A stretch of 31,404 nt of DNA from DATARH01 sp035507475 (GTDB lineage Bacteria; Pseudomonadota; Alphaproteobacteria; ATCC43930; CGMCC-115725), in contig DATJOB010000290.1 in NCBI GenBank assembly GCA_035507475.1, positions 1 through 31,404 of the forward strand, given 5' to 3'. A model generated the notes under the pieces. The model was not told the origin of the DNA and searched no databases. It saw only the letters and a program-made list of their open reading frames with translations. This document shows, in pieces, positions 9,754-16,998 of this stretch. Position 1 is the stretch's first letter. Each line of letters opens with the position of its first letter. The position numbers and the translations under genes are program-made.

Positions 9754-10881
9754 ATGAACAAGAAGATTTCCCGCTTTCTTGCCGACAACGTGCCCGAGAC
9801 GCCGTGCCTGGTCGTCGATCTCGACATCATCGGCAAGGCCTACGACCTGCTCCGCCGCTACCTGCCGATCGCCAGCGTCTACTATGCGGTGAAGGCGAAC
9901 CCGGCGCCCGAGATCGTCGCGATGCTGGCCGAGAAGGGCTCGAATTTCGACGTGGCTAGCCCCGCCGAGATCGCGCTATGCCTTGGCCACGGTGCGACGC
10001 CCGAGCGGCTCTCCTTCGGCAACACGATCAAGAAGGAGCGCGACATCGCCGCCGCCTTCGCCCAGGGCGTGCGCCTGTTCGCTTTCGACAGCGAGGCCGA
10101 GCTCGAAAAGCTGGCGCGGGTCGCGCCGGGGGCGCGGGTGTTCTGCCGCATCCTCGTCTCCTGCGCCGGTGCCGACTGGCCGCTGTCGCGCAAGTTCGGC
10201 TGCACGCCCGAGATGGCGGTGCAGCTGCTGTGCCGCGCCCGCGACTACGGGCTCGACCCCTACGGCGTCTCGTTTCATGTCGGCTCGCAGCAGACCGATC
10301 TCGGGCAGTGGGATGGCGCGGTCGCCTCGGCGGCGCGGATGTTCTCGCTGCTCGCCGCGGCCGACATCAACCTGCGCATGGTCAATATCGGCGGCGGCTT
10401 CCCGGCGCGCTACCGCAGCGAGGTGTCGCCGGTCGCCGCCTATGCCGGCGCGGTGACCGCGGCGCTGACCCGGCATTTCGGCAACCAGCTTCCCGAGATC
10501 ATCGTCGAGCCGGGCCGCTCGCTGGTCGGCGACGCCGGCATCATCCAGAGCGAGGTCGTGCTGATCGCCGACAAGGGCGACGGCGGCAAGCGCTGGGTCT
10601 ATCTCGATGCCGGCAAGTTCAACGGCCTCGCCGAGACGATGGACGAGAGCATCAAGTACCGGATCGAAACGCCCGGCCGCAACGGGCCGCTCGGCCCGGT
10701 GGTGATCGCCGGACCGACCTGCGACAGCGCCGATATCCTCTATGAGAAGACCGAGTACCGGCTGCCGCTGGCACTCGAGGTCGGCGACAAGGTCGAGATC
10801 CAGGCGACCGGCGCCTACACGTCGAGCTACGCCTCGGTCGGGTTCAACGGCTTCCCGCCGCTGCGCACCTACTGCATCTGA
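9754..10881 (+). CDS. PLP-dependent type III ornithine/lysine decarboxylase
   Basis: This 375-residue enzyme has the alanine-racemase fold and removes CO2 from ornithine (or lysine) to give putrescine (or cadaverine). The PLP lysine is Lys47 in YYAVKANP. HVGSQ, the glycine loop NIGGGFPARY, the phosphate-binding EPGRS, the catalytic Cys323 in GPTCDSAD and the C-terminal GAYTSSYASVGFNGF are all present. The length is typical of bacterial fold III decarboxylases. The frame can be read back to TTG 9637, but that runs through a leader hairpin; ATG 9754 gives the family N-terminus, with AAGG 11 bases upstream. Ornithine versus lysine cannot be separated by eye, though the structured leader favours the polyamine role. 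Confidence 0.92.
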   Translation: MNKKISRFLADNVPETPCLVVDLDIIGKAYDLLRRYLPIASVYYAVKANPAPEIVAMLAEKGSNFDVASPAEIALCLGHGATPERLSFGNTIKKERDIAAAFAQGVRLFAFDSEAELEKLARVAPGARVFCRILVSCAGADWPLSRKFGCTPEMAVQLLCRARDYGLDPYGVSFHVGSQQTDLGQWDGAVASAARMFSLLAAADINLRMVNIGGGFPARYRSEVSPVAAYAGAVTAALTRHFGNQLPEIIVEPGRSLVGDAGIIQSEVVLIADKGDGGKRWVYLDAGKFNGLAETMDESIKYRIETPGRNGPLGPVVIAGPTCDSADILYEKTEYRLPLALEVGDKVEIQATGAYTSSYASVGFNGFPPLRTYCI

Positions 10882-11594
10882 CGAGAAGGAGATCCCCGGG
10901 TCACGCCCGGGGACGACGCTGTCCGCAGCGGCGTTCCGGCGATCTCCTGCACCAGCTTCCTCAGCATCGCCTGGGCAAAGCTGTCCATGTTCTCGGCGAC
11001 GAGGCAGAACCCGGCGGCGCCGCCGATCACATTCTGCCGGTAATAGTCGTCGAGCCACGGCTCCTCGGTGAGGATCGCCAGGCCGTTGATCGTGATGCCC
11101 TGCGCCACCAGCTGGTCGCGCACCGCGGCCGGCGGCGGCCCGAAATTCGCCATGCCGTCGCCCGACACATCGATCACCCGGTGCGCCGCGGGCTCGGGCA
11201 TGTGCTCGAAGGCGGCCGCGCCGGCGAGCATCGCCGCGCCGATCGCGGTGAGCCCGTGCGAGGTGCGCCGGGTGCCGCGCACCGCGGCGGCAAACGCCGC
11301 GGCGCCGCCACGCCCGGCGATCCGCGTCCAGCCGACGGTGACCGCGATCTTGTCGGGATCGGACCATTCGAGCACCAGCGCCTCGATCCCGCCGGGGACC
11401 GCGGCGATCGCATCGATCAGCTGCGGCGTCTCGAAGGCACGGGCGATGCCGTCGTGCTGCAGCACGTAGCGCTCGGTCGAGACGCTTTCCGAGACGTCGA
11501 CCGCCAGCACCAGCGCGACCGCTGCGGCCTGCGCCGACGCGGCGCCGCCGAGCATCGCCGCAGCGAGCGAGACGGAGGCGAGCCAGCAGCGCAT
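10869..11594 (-). CDS. DUF1194 family secreted von Willebrand factor A-like protein
   Basis: This 241-residue protein has an N-terminal signal peptide (residues 1 to about 24, ending in AQAAA). The mature part starts with VALVLAVDVSESVS, a metal-ion-dependent adhesion site of DxSxS form (Asp33, Ser35, Ser37), and continues with VIDVSGDGMANFG and NGLAILTEE, typical of DUF1194. A periplasmic or exported binding role is likely; no substrate is known. The gene is convergent with the decarboxylase and overlaps its last 13 bases. The last 20 or so codons run through a GC palindrome at 10894-10912, so the C-terminal tail may be acquired repeat sequence rather than part of the fold. Confidence 0.85.
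   Translation of the reverse strand: MRCWLASVSLAAAMLGGAASAQAAAVALVLAVDVSESVSTERYVLQHDGIARAFETPQLIDAIAAVPGGIEALVLEWSDPDKIAVTVGWTRIAGRGGAAAFAAAVRGTRRTSHGLTAIGAAMLAGAAAFEHMPEPAAHRVIDVSGDGMANFGPPPAAVRDQLVAQGITINGLAILTEEPWLDDYYRQNVIGGAAGFCLVAENMDSFAQAMLRKLVQEIAGTPLRTASSPGVTRGSPSRQMQ
10894..10912. repeat. REP-like palindrome CCCCGGG-tcacg-CCCGGGG
   Basis: This is a seven-base perfect inverted repeat with a five-base loop, flanked by GGTCAC/GACGAC-like bases. It lies 13 bp beyond the decarboxylase stop and inside the last codons of the convergent DUF1194 gene. It resembles the GC-rich extragenic palindromes common in alphaproteobacteria and is partly similar to the palindrome at 17903-17934. It may also act as a two-way transcription stop. 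Confidence 0.55.
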
Positions 11595-11955
11595 CCGGCA
11601 AGCTTAGCCCGCAGCATTGGCCCTCGCCAGGGCAAGGCCGCCGTAGCAAAGGGCGCTCGCGGCGCGGCAGCTGAGCGACGGAAGGAGCTGGTCCGGGAAT
11701 GAGGTCCGGAGGCGATCCGGCAATCCCGGCCCGGATCGACCGCCGCACCGGCGGCCCGGACCTGACCGTCATGCAACAAATTCCGTGCCAACCGCGGCGG
11801 CGTGGCGAAACCGCGATCTCGTGCCGCGCCGGGTGTGGCGCCCGCCGCAATTTTCGGCGGTTGCCCATAGTTGCATCCGACCTGCCGGCTCTCGCCAGCA
11901 CGGTTGCCGGGCGGCAGGCGGGGCCCCTAGGATGCGCCAGCGAGGGAGGCGATCC
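11595..11955. other. Intergenic stretch without a convincing gene
   Basis: These 361 bp separate the divergent DUF1194 and hydrolase genes and should contain both promoters. I found only short GC hairpins, such as CCGCCG/CGGCGG at about 11741-11754, and a GGGAGG ribosome site at 11944-11949 for the hydrolase. Reading frames here (for example from 11699) have no family features and poor starts. No clear -35/-10 pair is visible. Confidence 0.5.
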
Positions 11956-12834
11956 ATGCCGCATCTGACCACCGACGACGGCGTCAGGCTCTATTACGAG
12001 GAAGCCGGCAGCGGCGCGCCGGTCGTCTTCGTCCACGAGTTCGCCGGCGATCTGCGCAGCTACGAGCCGCAACTGCGCTATTTCGCGCGGCGCTATCGCT
12101 GCGTCGTCTACAACGCCCGGGGCTACCCGCCATCCGACGTGCCCGAGAGCTTCGAGAGCTATTCGCAGGCGCGGGCGCGCGACGACATCCGCGCGGTGAT
12201 GGACGCGCTCAACATCGCCAAGGCTCATGTCGTCGGCATCTCGATGGGCGGGTTCGCGACCTTGCATTTCGGCTTCGCCTATCCGGACCGCGCGCTGTCG
12301 CTGGTGGTCGCCGGCTGCGGCTACGGCGCGGCGCCCGACAAGCGCCAGCAATTCCACGACGAGACCGCGCGCACCGCGGCGCAGATCGCCGAGAAGGGCA
12401 TGGCCGAGGTCGCCAAGACCTACGGCGCCGGCCCGACCCGGGTGCAGTTGGAGGCCAAGGACCCGCGCGGCTACGCCGAGTTCATGCAGCAGCTGTCCGA
12501 GCATTCGACGCTCGGCGCGGCCAACACGATGCGCGGCGTCCAGGCGCGCCGCCCCTCGCTGTGGGAGCTCATCGACGAGATGAAGGCGCTCGACGTGCCG
12601 ACGCTGATCGCGACCGGCGACGAGGACGACCCCTGCCTCGAACCGGGCCTGCTGATGAAGCGCCACATCAAGAGCGCCGCGCTCGTCGTGCTGCCCAATA
12701 CCGGGCACGCGCTCAACCTCGAGGAGCCCGACCTCTTCAACCGGTTCTGCGACGATTTCTTCCACCAGGTCGAGGCCGGGCGCTGGCCGCGCCGTCACCC
12801 GAAGGCCGTGCCGGGGGCGATCCTGGGAATGTGA
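11956..12834 (+). CDS. Alpha/beta-fold hydrolase
   Basis: This 292-residue enzyme has the alpha/beta hydrolase fold. The oxyanion region is FVHEFAGDLRSY, the nucleophile elbow is GISMGG (serine near residue 96), a late acidic residue lies in ATGDEDDPC and the catalytic histidine in NTGHALNLEEP. It looks most like the group that includes carboxylesterases and ring-cleavage-product hydrolases. The longer frame from 11785 is not used: ATG 11956 has a GGGAGG Shine-Dalgarno sequence seven bases upstream and starts at the typical MPHLTTDDGVRLYYEE. The stop codon lies in the first unit of a tandem repeat. Substrate is unknown; nearby VOC, cupin and oxygenase genes make an aromatic or ester substrate plausible. 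Confidence 0.88.
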   Translation: MPHLTTDDGVRLYYEEAGSGAPVVFVHEFAGDLRSYEPQLRYFARRYRCVVYNARGYPPSDVPESFESYSQARARDDIRAVMDALNIAKAHVVGISMGGFATLHFGFAYPDRALSLVVAGCGYGAAPDKRQQFHDETARTAAQIAEKGMAEVAKTYGAGPTRVQLEAKDPRGYAEFMQQLSEHSTLGAANTMRGVQARRPSLWELIDEMKALDVPTLIATGDEDDPCLEPGLLMKRHIKSAALVVLPNTGHALNLEEPDLFNRFCDDFFHQVEAGRWPRRHPKAVPGAILGM

Positions 12835-12897
12835 GGCGTCGGGATGTGAGGCCTCGGGATGTGAGGCCTGGGAATGTGAGGCCTCGGATGTGAGGCT
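12825..12897. repeat. Tandem repeat, five copies of a ~15-bp unit
   Basis: The units are GGGAATGTGAGGCGTC (12825-12840), GGGATGTGAGGCCTC (12841-12855), GGGATGTGAGGCCT (12856-12869), GGGAATGTGAGGCCTC (12870-12885) and GGATGTGAGGCT (12886-12897). The array fills the whole gap between two convergent genes: the hydrolase stop lies in unit 1 and the VOC stop touches unit 5. Every unit contains ATGTGA. The units vary by one or two bases, as expected for slipped-strand expansion. Confidence 0.9.
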
Positions 12898-13271
12898 CAG
12901 GCCGCGGTCTTGATCTGCAGCTCGACCTTCGTCCCGTCGGGGTCGCTGACGAAGAATGCCACCCCGTCGCGCCGCGCGAGCGGGCCGCGCGCGACCGCGA
13001 TCCCGGCCGCGGCAAGCGCCGCGGCGAGCGCCTCGCCGTCGGCATAGTCGACGGTCAGGCAGAAATGGTCGATCGGCGCCGGCGCCTCGGCCGCGCCCGC
13101 CTGGGCGGCGCAGAACATGTTGATCTCCTGCGCGCCGATCCTGAGCACGGCGGCGCCCTCGCGGCGGCGCAGCAGCTCCATGCCGAGACCGTCGACGTAA
13201 AAGCGCAGGCTGCGCTCGAGGTCGCTCACCCGGATCCCGACATGGTCGAGCGCCTTCAGCCGCAACGCCAC
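12897..13271 (-). CDS. VOC (glyoxalase/extradiol dioxygenase superfamily) protein
   Basis: This 124-residue single-unit VOC protein begins LKALDHVGIRVSDLERSLRF and ends SDPDGTKVELQI, the two halves of the paired beta-alpha-beta-beta-beta fold. Likely metal ligands are His10, His69 (PIDHFCLTV) and Glu118. The family includes glyoxalase I, methylmalonyl-CoA epimerase, fosfomycin resistance enzymes and extradiol dioxygenases, and nothing visible selects among them. The start is GTG 13271 with GGAGG six bases upstream; no ATG competes. It lies 13 bp downstream of the cupin gene, probably in one operon, and converges on the hydrolase gene across the tandem repeat. Confidence 0.87.
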   Translation of the reverse strand: MALRLKALDHVGIRVSDLERSLRFYVDGLGMELLRRREGAAVLRIGAQEINMFCAAQAGAAEAPAPIDHFCLTVDYADGEALAAALAAAGIAVARGPLARRDGVAFFVSDPDGTKVELQIKTAA

Positions 13272-13284
13272 GGCAGCCTCCGGC

Positions 13285-13635
13285 CTATTCGACGGGGACG
13301 AAGATGCAGTGGCGCATCTTGCCCTCGACCGCCTGCGAGAGATGGCCCTTGCCGGTGGTGTCCTCGACGAGCACCACCTCGCCGGCGCCGATCACCCGCG
13401 ATTCGCCGTCGCTCGCGGTGATCTTCACCCCGGCGTCGAGGTTGATGATGTACTGCCGGCGCGGCGCGGGGTGCCAGTCGAGGTCGTAATCGGGCTGCAC
13501 CTGGCGAAAGATGATGCCGGTCGCCGGCAGCCGCTTCGACAGCTTGCCCGAGCGGCTCTCCTCGATCCATTCGATCTCGATGTCGCGCCAATGCGACTGG
13601 CCGCTGGCATCGGCGTAGAGATTGTGAACCCGCAT
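13285..13635 (-). CDS. Small cupin-domain protein
   Basis: This 116-residue protein is essentially one cupin barrel. The first conserved part is seen in YDLDWHPAPRRQYIINLDAG (His55 as a possible metal ligand), and the second in GAGEVVLVEDTTGKGH (His98). The N-terminus MRVHNLYADASGQSHWRDIE is typical of small cupins found in catabolic clusters. It could be a dioxygenase, an isomerase or a ligand-binding protein. The start is ATG 13635. It is the first gene of a likely two-gene unit with the VOC protein. Confidence 0.82.
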   Translation of the reverse strand: MRVHNLYADASGQSHWRDIEIEWIEESRSGKLSKRLPATGIIFRQVQPDYDLDWHPAPRRQYIINLDAGVKITASDGESRVIGAGEVVLVEDTTGKGHLSQAVEGKMRHCIFVPVE

Positions 13636-13707
13636 CGCGGCGCCTCCTCCGGTTCGCTCGCCGCAGTCTAGCGGCGAGCCGACCGGCGGCGCCAGCCCGG
13701 CGCGAGG

Positions 13708-14061
13708 CTAGCCGGGGACGTGACCCTGCGAATAGCCGCCCCACGGCGCGTAATAGCCCGGGCCCGGGCCGTAATAGCCGCGATAGTACCAGCGGCGCCA
13801 GCGCGGGCGGTAGCCGTAATAGCCGTAATAGCCGTAATAGCCCGGCCCGTACGCGTAATAGGGCGCGCCGGCGATCGCGGCGACCGGCGCCGTCGCGATC
13901 GTCGCGGCGCCGGCGACCACCGCACCGGCGGCGACGAAGGGCAGCGCGATCAACGGCGGCCCGCAGCGCCAGCGCCAGCAATAGGCCGAAGCGTCCTTGA
14001 CCGGCGCGAGCGAGGCGGCGGCGACAAGCGCGGCCAGCGCCGCACCACGGAGAGAAATCAT
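13708..14061 (-). CDS. Secreted Gly/Tyr-rich small protein
   Basis: This 117-residue protein has a signal peptide (about residues 1-26, ending ASA before YCWRW), an Ala/Val-rich middle section and a low-complexity tail of Tyr, Gly, Pro and Arg (YYGYYGYYGYRPRWRRWYYR). The tail comes from a nine-base DNA repeat (TAGCCGTAA on the plus strand, about three copies near 13812-13838). Such tails occur in exported alphaproteobacterial proteins of unknown function, possibly attached to the envelope. It diverges from the flavin monooxygenase gene and lies downstream of no obvious partner. The real C-terminal length may vary between strains. Confidence 0.7.
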   Translation of the reverse strand: MISLRGAALAALVAAASLAPVKDASAYCWRWRCGPPLIALPFVAAGAVVAGAATIATAPVAAIAGAPYYAYGPGYYGYYGYYGYRPRWRRWYYRGYYGPGPGYYAPWGGYSQGHVPG

Positions 14062-14221
14062 CGGAAGCTCCGTCGCTGGGGGGTGCTACTGAGAGTTTTA
14101 CGGCGGTCCGCGCAGAAACGTTCCCGGCATCGCTTGCGGCGGCCGCGCCGGCATGGTCAGCTTCGCGGCGAGTTTTGCGGCATGCGGGGCGGTCCGTACC
14201 GCCCGGCGGGGAGCGTCAGGC

Positions 14222-15271
14222 ATGGAGTTCGGCACGTTCATGGAGTTTCCGCCGGTCGGCGGGGCGGGCGAGGCCGCCGCCTTCGATCGGGCGCTCGACG
14301 AGGTCGCCGCGGCCGATCGCTGGGGCCTCGACGCGGTCTGGCTGGCCGAACTGCACGGCGCACCCGAGCGTTCGGTGCTGTCGGCGCCGATGATGGTGGC
14401 GAGCGCGGTCGCCGCCGCGACCGAGCGCGTCCGCATCGGCATCGCCGTCCAGGTGCTGCCGCTGTCGCACCCGCTGCGCCTCGCCGAGGAGGCGGCGACG
14501 GTCGACCAGGTCAGCCGCGGGCGGCTGATCTACGGCATCGGCCGCAGCGGCGTCGTGCGCACCTACGAGGAATACGGCATCTCCTACGACGAGAGCCGCG
14601 AGCGCTTCGCCGAGGCGCTCGAGATCATGCGCCGCGCCTGGACCGAAGAGCGCTTTTCCTATGAGGGCAAATACCACAGCTTCGACAATGTCGCGCTGTC
14701 GCCGAAGCCGTACCAGAAGCCCTACCCCGAGCTGCGTATGGCGGGCGCGACGCCGGAGACCTTTCCGGCGATCGGCCGGCTCGGCTTTCCGGTCTTCGTC
14801 GCGGTGCGCCAGGGGCCGTTCAAGCAGCTCGTACCGCGCATCGAGGCCTATCGCGAGGCCTATCGCGCGGCGGGGCATCCCGGAAGCGGCCAGGTCTACC
14901 TGCGCGTCCCGGCCTACCTCGCCGAGACCGAGGAGCGCGCCCGGCGCGAGCTCGAAGCCAGTCTGATGAGCTTTTTCCGCTACCAGGCGGAGCTCGGCCG
15001 CGACTCGGCGCGCCGCGCCGGCGGCGAGGTCGCCGAGCAGCGGCTGCGCCAGGTCGAGCGGCTCGAGGCGCTGACCTTCGACGAGGCGCTGGCGACCCAG
15101 GTGCTCTGCGGCACCCCGGACAGCTTCGCCGCCCGGCTGCGCGAGGTGCAGGAGGAGCTGGGCCTCGACGGCATCCTCGCCGAGCTCAACTGCGGCGGGC
15201 AGATCCCGCATGACGGCGTGGTGCGCGCGCTGCGCCTGCTGTGCGAGGAGGTCAAGCCGCGCTTTCATTGA
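14222..15271 (+). CDS. LLM-class (luciferase-like) flavin-dependent oxidoreductase
   Basis: This 349-residue TIM-barrel enzyme would use reduced flavin, supplied by a separate reductase, to oxidise an organic substrate. It shows the family landmarks AADRWGLDAVWLAELHG, RIGIAVQVLPLSHPLRLAEE, VSRGRLIYGIGRSG, the EALEIMRRAWTEERFSYEGK block and GTPDSFAARL near the C-terminus. Length is normal for bacterial luciferase-like proteins. ATG 14222 is chosen over an upstream GTG because MEFGTFMEFPP is the usual start and GGGGAG lies about eight bases upstream. It overlaps the next gene by four bases (TTGA). No flavin reductase is seen in the window. Confidence 0.9.
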   Translation: MEFGTFMEFPPVGGAGEAAAFDRALDEVAAADRWGLDAVWLAELHGAPERSVLSAPMMVASAVAAATERVRIGIAVQVLPLSHPLRLAEEAATVDQVSRGRLIYGIGRSGVVRTYEEYGISYDESRERFAEALEIMRRAWTEERFSYEGKYHSFDNVALSPKPYQKPYPELRMAGATPETFPAIGRLGFPVFVAVRQGPFKQLVPRIEAYREAYRAAGHPGSGQVYLRVPAYLAETEERARRELEASLMSFFRYQAELGRDSARRAGGEVAEQRLRQVERLEALTFDEALATQVLCGTPDSFAARLREVQEELGLDGILAELNCGGQIPHDGVVRALRLLCEEVKPRFH

Positions 15272-15648
15272 CCCGCCGCCGGCCGGCCGCGCGCCGCGCC
15301 GCCTGGCTGATCGCACTAGGCCTCTGTTGCGCCGCGACGCCGGGCGCGGCGCAGCGCCTGCTCTACGGCCGCTGGCAGACGCAGCTCGACGAGAGCGGCG
15401 TCACCCTCGTCGTCATCGCCATCGGCGACGACGGCTGGATGCACGGCACGCTGTTCTATGCGCCGCCCTATAACGGCTTCGCCGGCGCGCCGTTCACCAC
15501 GCAGATCAAGGACGGCGCCTTCACCATCGCGCTCGCCGACGGCACGCGCTACGCCGATATGCACTGGTGCGGCGCCGAGCTGTGCGGCCGCTTCTACCTG
15601 CCGGACGACACGATGACCCCGGTGGTGTTCGCCAGACCGACGGATTGA
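15268..15648 (+). CDS. Small secreted hypothetical protein
   Basis: This 126-residue protein has an Arg-rich N-terminus, a hydrophobic segment (AAWLIALGLCCAATPGAA) and a likely signal cleavage after residue 24 or so. The mature part (LLYGRWQTQLDESGVTLVVI, then WCGAELCGRFYLPDD) looks like a small beta-barrel of the lipocalin or DUF2147 kind, with two Cys that may form a disulphide. I recognise no named family. The start is TTG 15268, overlapping the TGA of the preceding gene, so translation is probably coupled; the frame could begin at GTG 15241. Its stop codon lies inside the -35 element of the next promoter. Confidence 0.65.
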   Translation: MTRRRPAARRAAWLIALGLCCAATPGAAQRLLYGRWQTQLDESGVTLVVIAIGDDGWMHGTLFYAPPYNGFAGAPFTTQIKDGAFTIALADGTRYADMHWCGAELCGRFYLPDDTMTPVVFARPTD

Positions 15649-15674
15649 TCGATATCGAGTTCGATATCTATATG
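15645..15674 (+). promoter_or_regulatory. Promoter with palindromic spacer (probable operator) upstream of the Rieske oxygenase operon
   Basis: TTGATC at 15645-15650 (-35, four of six consensus) and TATATG at 15669-15674 (-10, four of six) are separated by 18 bp. The whole spacer, 15651-15668, is a perfect inverted repeat GATATCGA-GT-TCGATATC. A transcription factor dimer bound here would sit exactly between the two promoter elements. The oxygenase ATG is 71 bp downstream of the -10. The -35 overlaps the stop codon of the upstream gene. The regulator family is not known from the site alone. Confidence 0.7.
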
Positions 15675-15688
15675 CCGAAGCGCGCGGC

Positions 15689-15704
15689 CATTGCCGCGGC
15701 AATG
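15689..15704. promoter_or_regulatory. 16-bp perfect palindrome downstream of the oxygenase promoter
   Basis: CATTGCCGCGGCAATG is perfectly self-complementary without a spacer. It begins 14 bp after the -10 element, near or just after the expected transcription start. It may be a second operator or part of the 5' untranslated region. It shares no sequence with the first palindrome. Confidence 0.45.
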
Positions 15705-15745
15705 CGCCTTGTCTACCCTGGGCGAAACCGCGGGAGAGGGTCGCC

Positions 15746-16996
15746 ATGGCGGCAGCGGATGGCGGAGCGGCGGGACTGGCTGAGCGGTCGTGGCCGGATG
15801 CCGGGCCGTCGCGCGTCCCCAACTGGGTCTATACCGACGCCGCGATCTTCGCGCGCGAGCAGGAGCGCATCTTCGCCGGGCCGAACTGGCTCTATGTCTG
15901 CCTCGAGGCCGAAATCCCGCGGCCGGGCGATTTCGTCCGCAGCCGGCTCGGCACCCGCGAGGTCGTCGCAGTGCGCGGCGCCGATGGCGCGATCCACGTG
16001 CTGGTCAATCGCTGCGCCCATCGCAGCATGCAGTTCTGCAGCGCCAACCGCGGCACCGTCGGCGAGTTCGTCTGCCCGTATCATCAATGGACCTACGCGC
16101 TCGACGGGCGGCTTCTCGGCGTGCCGTTCCGCCGCGGGCTGCGCGGCCAGGGCGGCATGCCCGACGATTTCCGCCCCGCGGAGCACGGCCTCGAAAGCCT
16201 CGCCGTCGCGGCGCGGCACGGCGTCGTCTTCGCCAGCCTGGGACAGCCCAACGAGACGCTCGAAGACTATCTCGGGCCGCGCATGCTCGGCTGGTTCGAC
16301 CGGGTGTTCGACGGCCGCGCGCTCAAGGTGCTCGGCTACCAGCGCCAGCGCCTGCCGAGCAACTGGAAGCTGATGTTCGAGAACATCAAGGACCCCTATC
16401 ACGCCAGCCTGCTGCACGTCTTCCTGGTGAGCTTCGGCCTGTTCCGCATGGACCAGCCCTCGGCGGTCGAGATGGACGAGACCGGCCGGCACGCGGTGCT
16501 GGTCAACCGGCGCGGCGAGCAGAAGGCGAACGAGGCGACGGCCGAGATGCGCGCCTTCCGCGAGAACCTGCAGCTCGCGGACCCGCGGCTGATCGACCCG
16601 GTGCGCGAATTCCCCGGCGAGGCCACCGTGGTGATGCAGACGCTGTGGCCGAACCTCATCGTGCAGCAGCAGTCGAACGGCCTGGCGATGCGCCAGATCG
16701 TGCCGCGCGACGCGCAGAATTTCGACCTGGTGTGGACCCATTTCGGCTATGCCGACGACCCGCCGGAGATGACCGAGCGGCGGCTGCGCCAGGCCAATCT
16801 GTTCGGCCCGGCCGGTTTCGTCTCGGCCGATGACGGCGAGGCGATGATCCTGTCGCAGGCCGGCATCGCCGGCAACGAGGCGCAGGACTGCGTCGTCGAG
16901 ATGGGCGGGCGCGACGTCGCCGACACGCCGCACACCGTCACCGAGACCGCGATCCGCGGCTTCTACCGGCATTACCGCGCGGTGATGGGCCTCTGA
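15746..16996 (+). CDS. Rieske aromatic ring-hydroxylating oxygenase, alpha subunit
   Basis: This 416-residue catalytic subunit has an N-terminal Rieske domain with Cys90, His92, Cys110 and His113 (NRCAHRSMQFC and VCPYHQW) binding the [2Fe-2S] cluster. The catalytic domain contains KDPYHASLLH, with Asp216 as the bridge residue and His219 and His224 as two ligands of the mononuclear iron. The pattern is that of anthranilate, benzoate or salicylate-type oxygenases. ATG 15746 has the purine-rich GGGAGAGGG upstream. The small subunit follows two bases after the stop. Ferredoxin and reductase genes are not in the window. Substrate is unknown. Confidence 0.93.
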   Translation: MAAADGGAAGLAERSWPDAGPSRVPNWVYTDAAIFAREQERIFAGPNWLYVCLEAEIPRPGDFVRSRLGTREVVAVRGADGAIHVLVNRCAHRSMQFCSANRGTVGEFVCPYHQWTYALDGRLLGVPFRRGLRGQGGMPDDFRPAEHGLESLAVAARHGVVFASLGQPNETLEDYLGPRMLGWFDRVFDGRALKVLGYQRQRLPSNWKLMFENIKDPYHASLLHVFLVSFGLFRMDQPSAVEMDETGRHAVLVNRRGEQKANEATAEMRAFRENLQLADPRLIDPVREFPGEATVVMQTLWPNLIVQQQSNGLAMRQIVPRDAQNFDLVWTHFGYADDPPEMTERRLRQANLFGPAGFVSADDGEAMILSQAGIAGNEAQDCVVEMGGRDVADTPHTVTETAIRGFYRHYRAVMGL

Positions 16997-16998
16997 AC

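Noticed and set aside
9976..12798. 940-codon minus-strand ORF across the decarboxylase, DUF1194 and hydrolase genes
   Set aside because: It spans three well-supported genes on both strands. The segment VVPGRDPGISFS inside it is what the palindromic repeat gives when translated, not a protein domain.
12825..12897. CRISPR array
   Set aside because: The units are about 15 bp and directly adjacent, with no unique spacers; it is a tandem repeat.
13812..13838. CRISPR-like or microsatellite array
   Set aside because: The repeated TAGCCGTAA is a codon repeat inside a Gly/Tyr-rich gene, without spacers.
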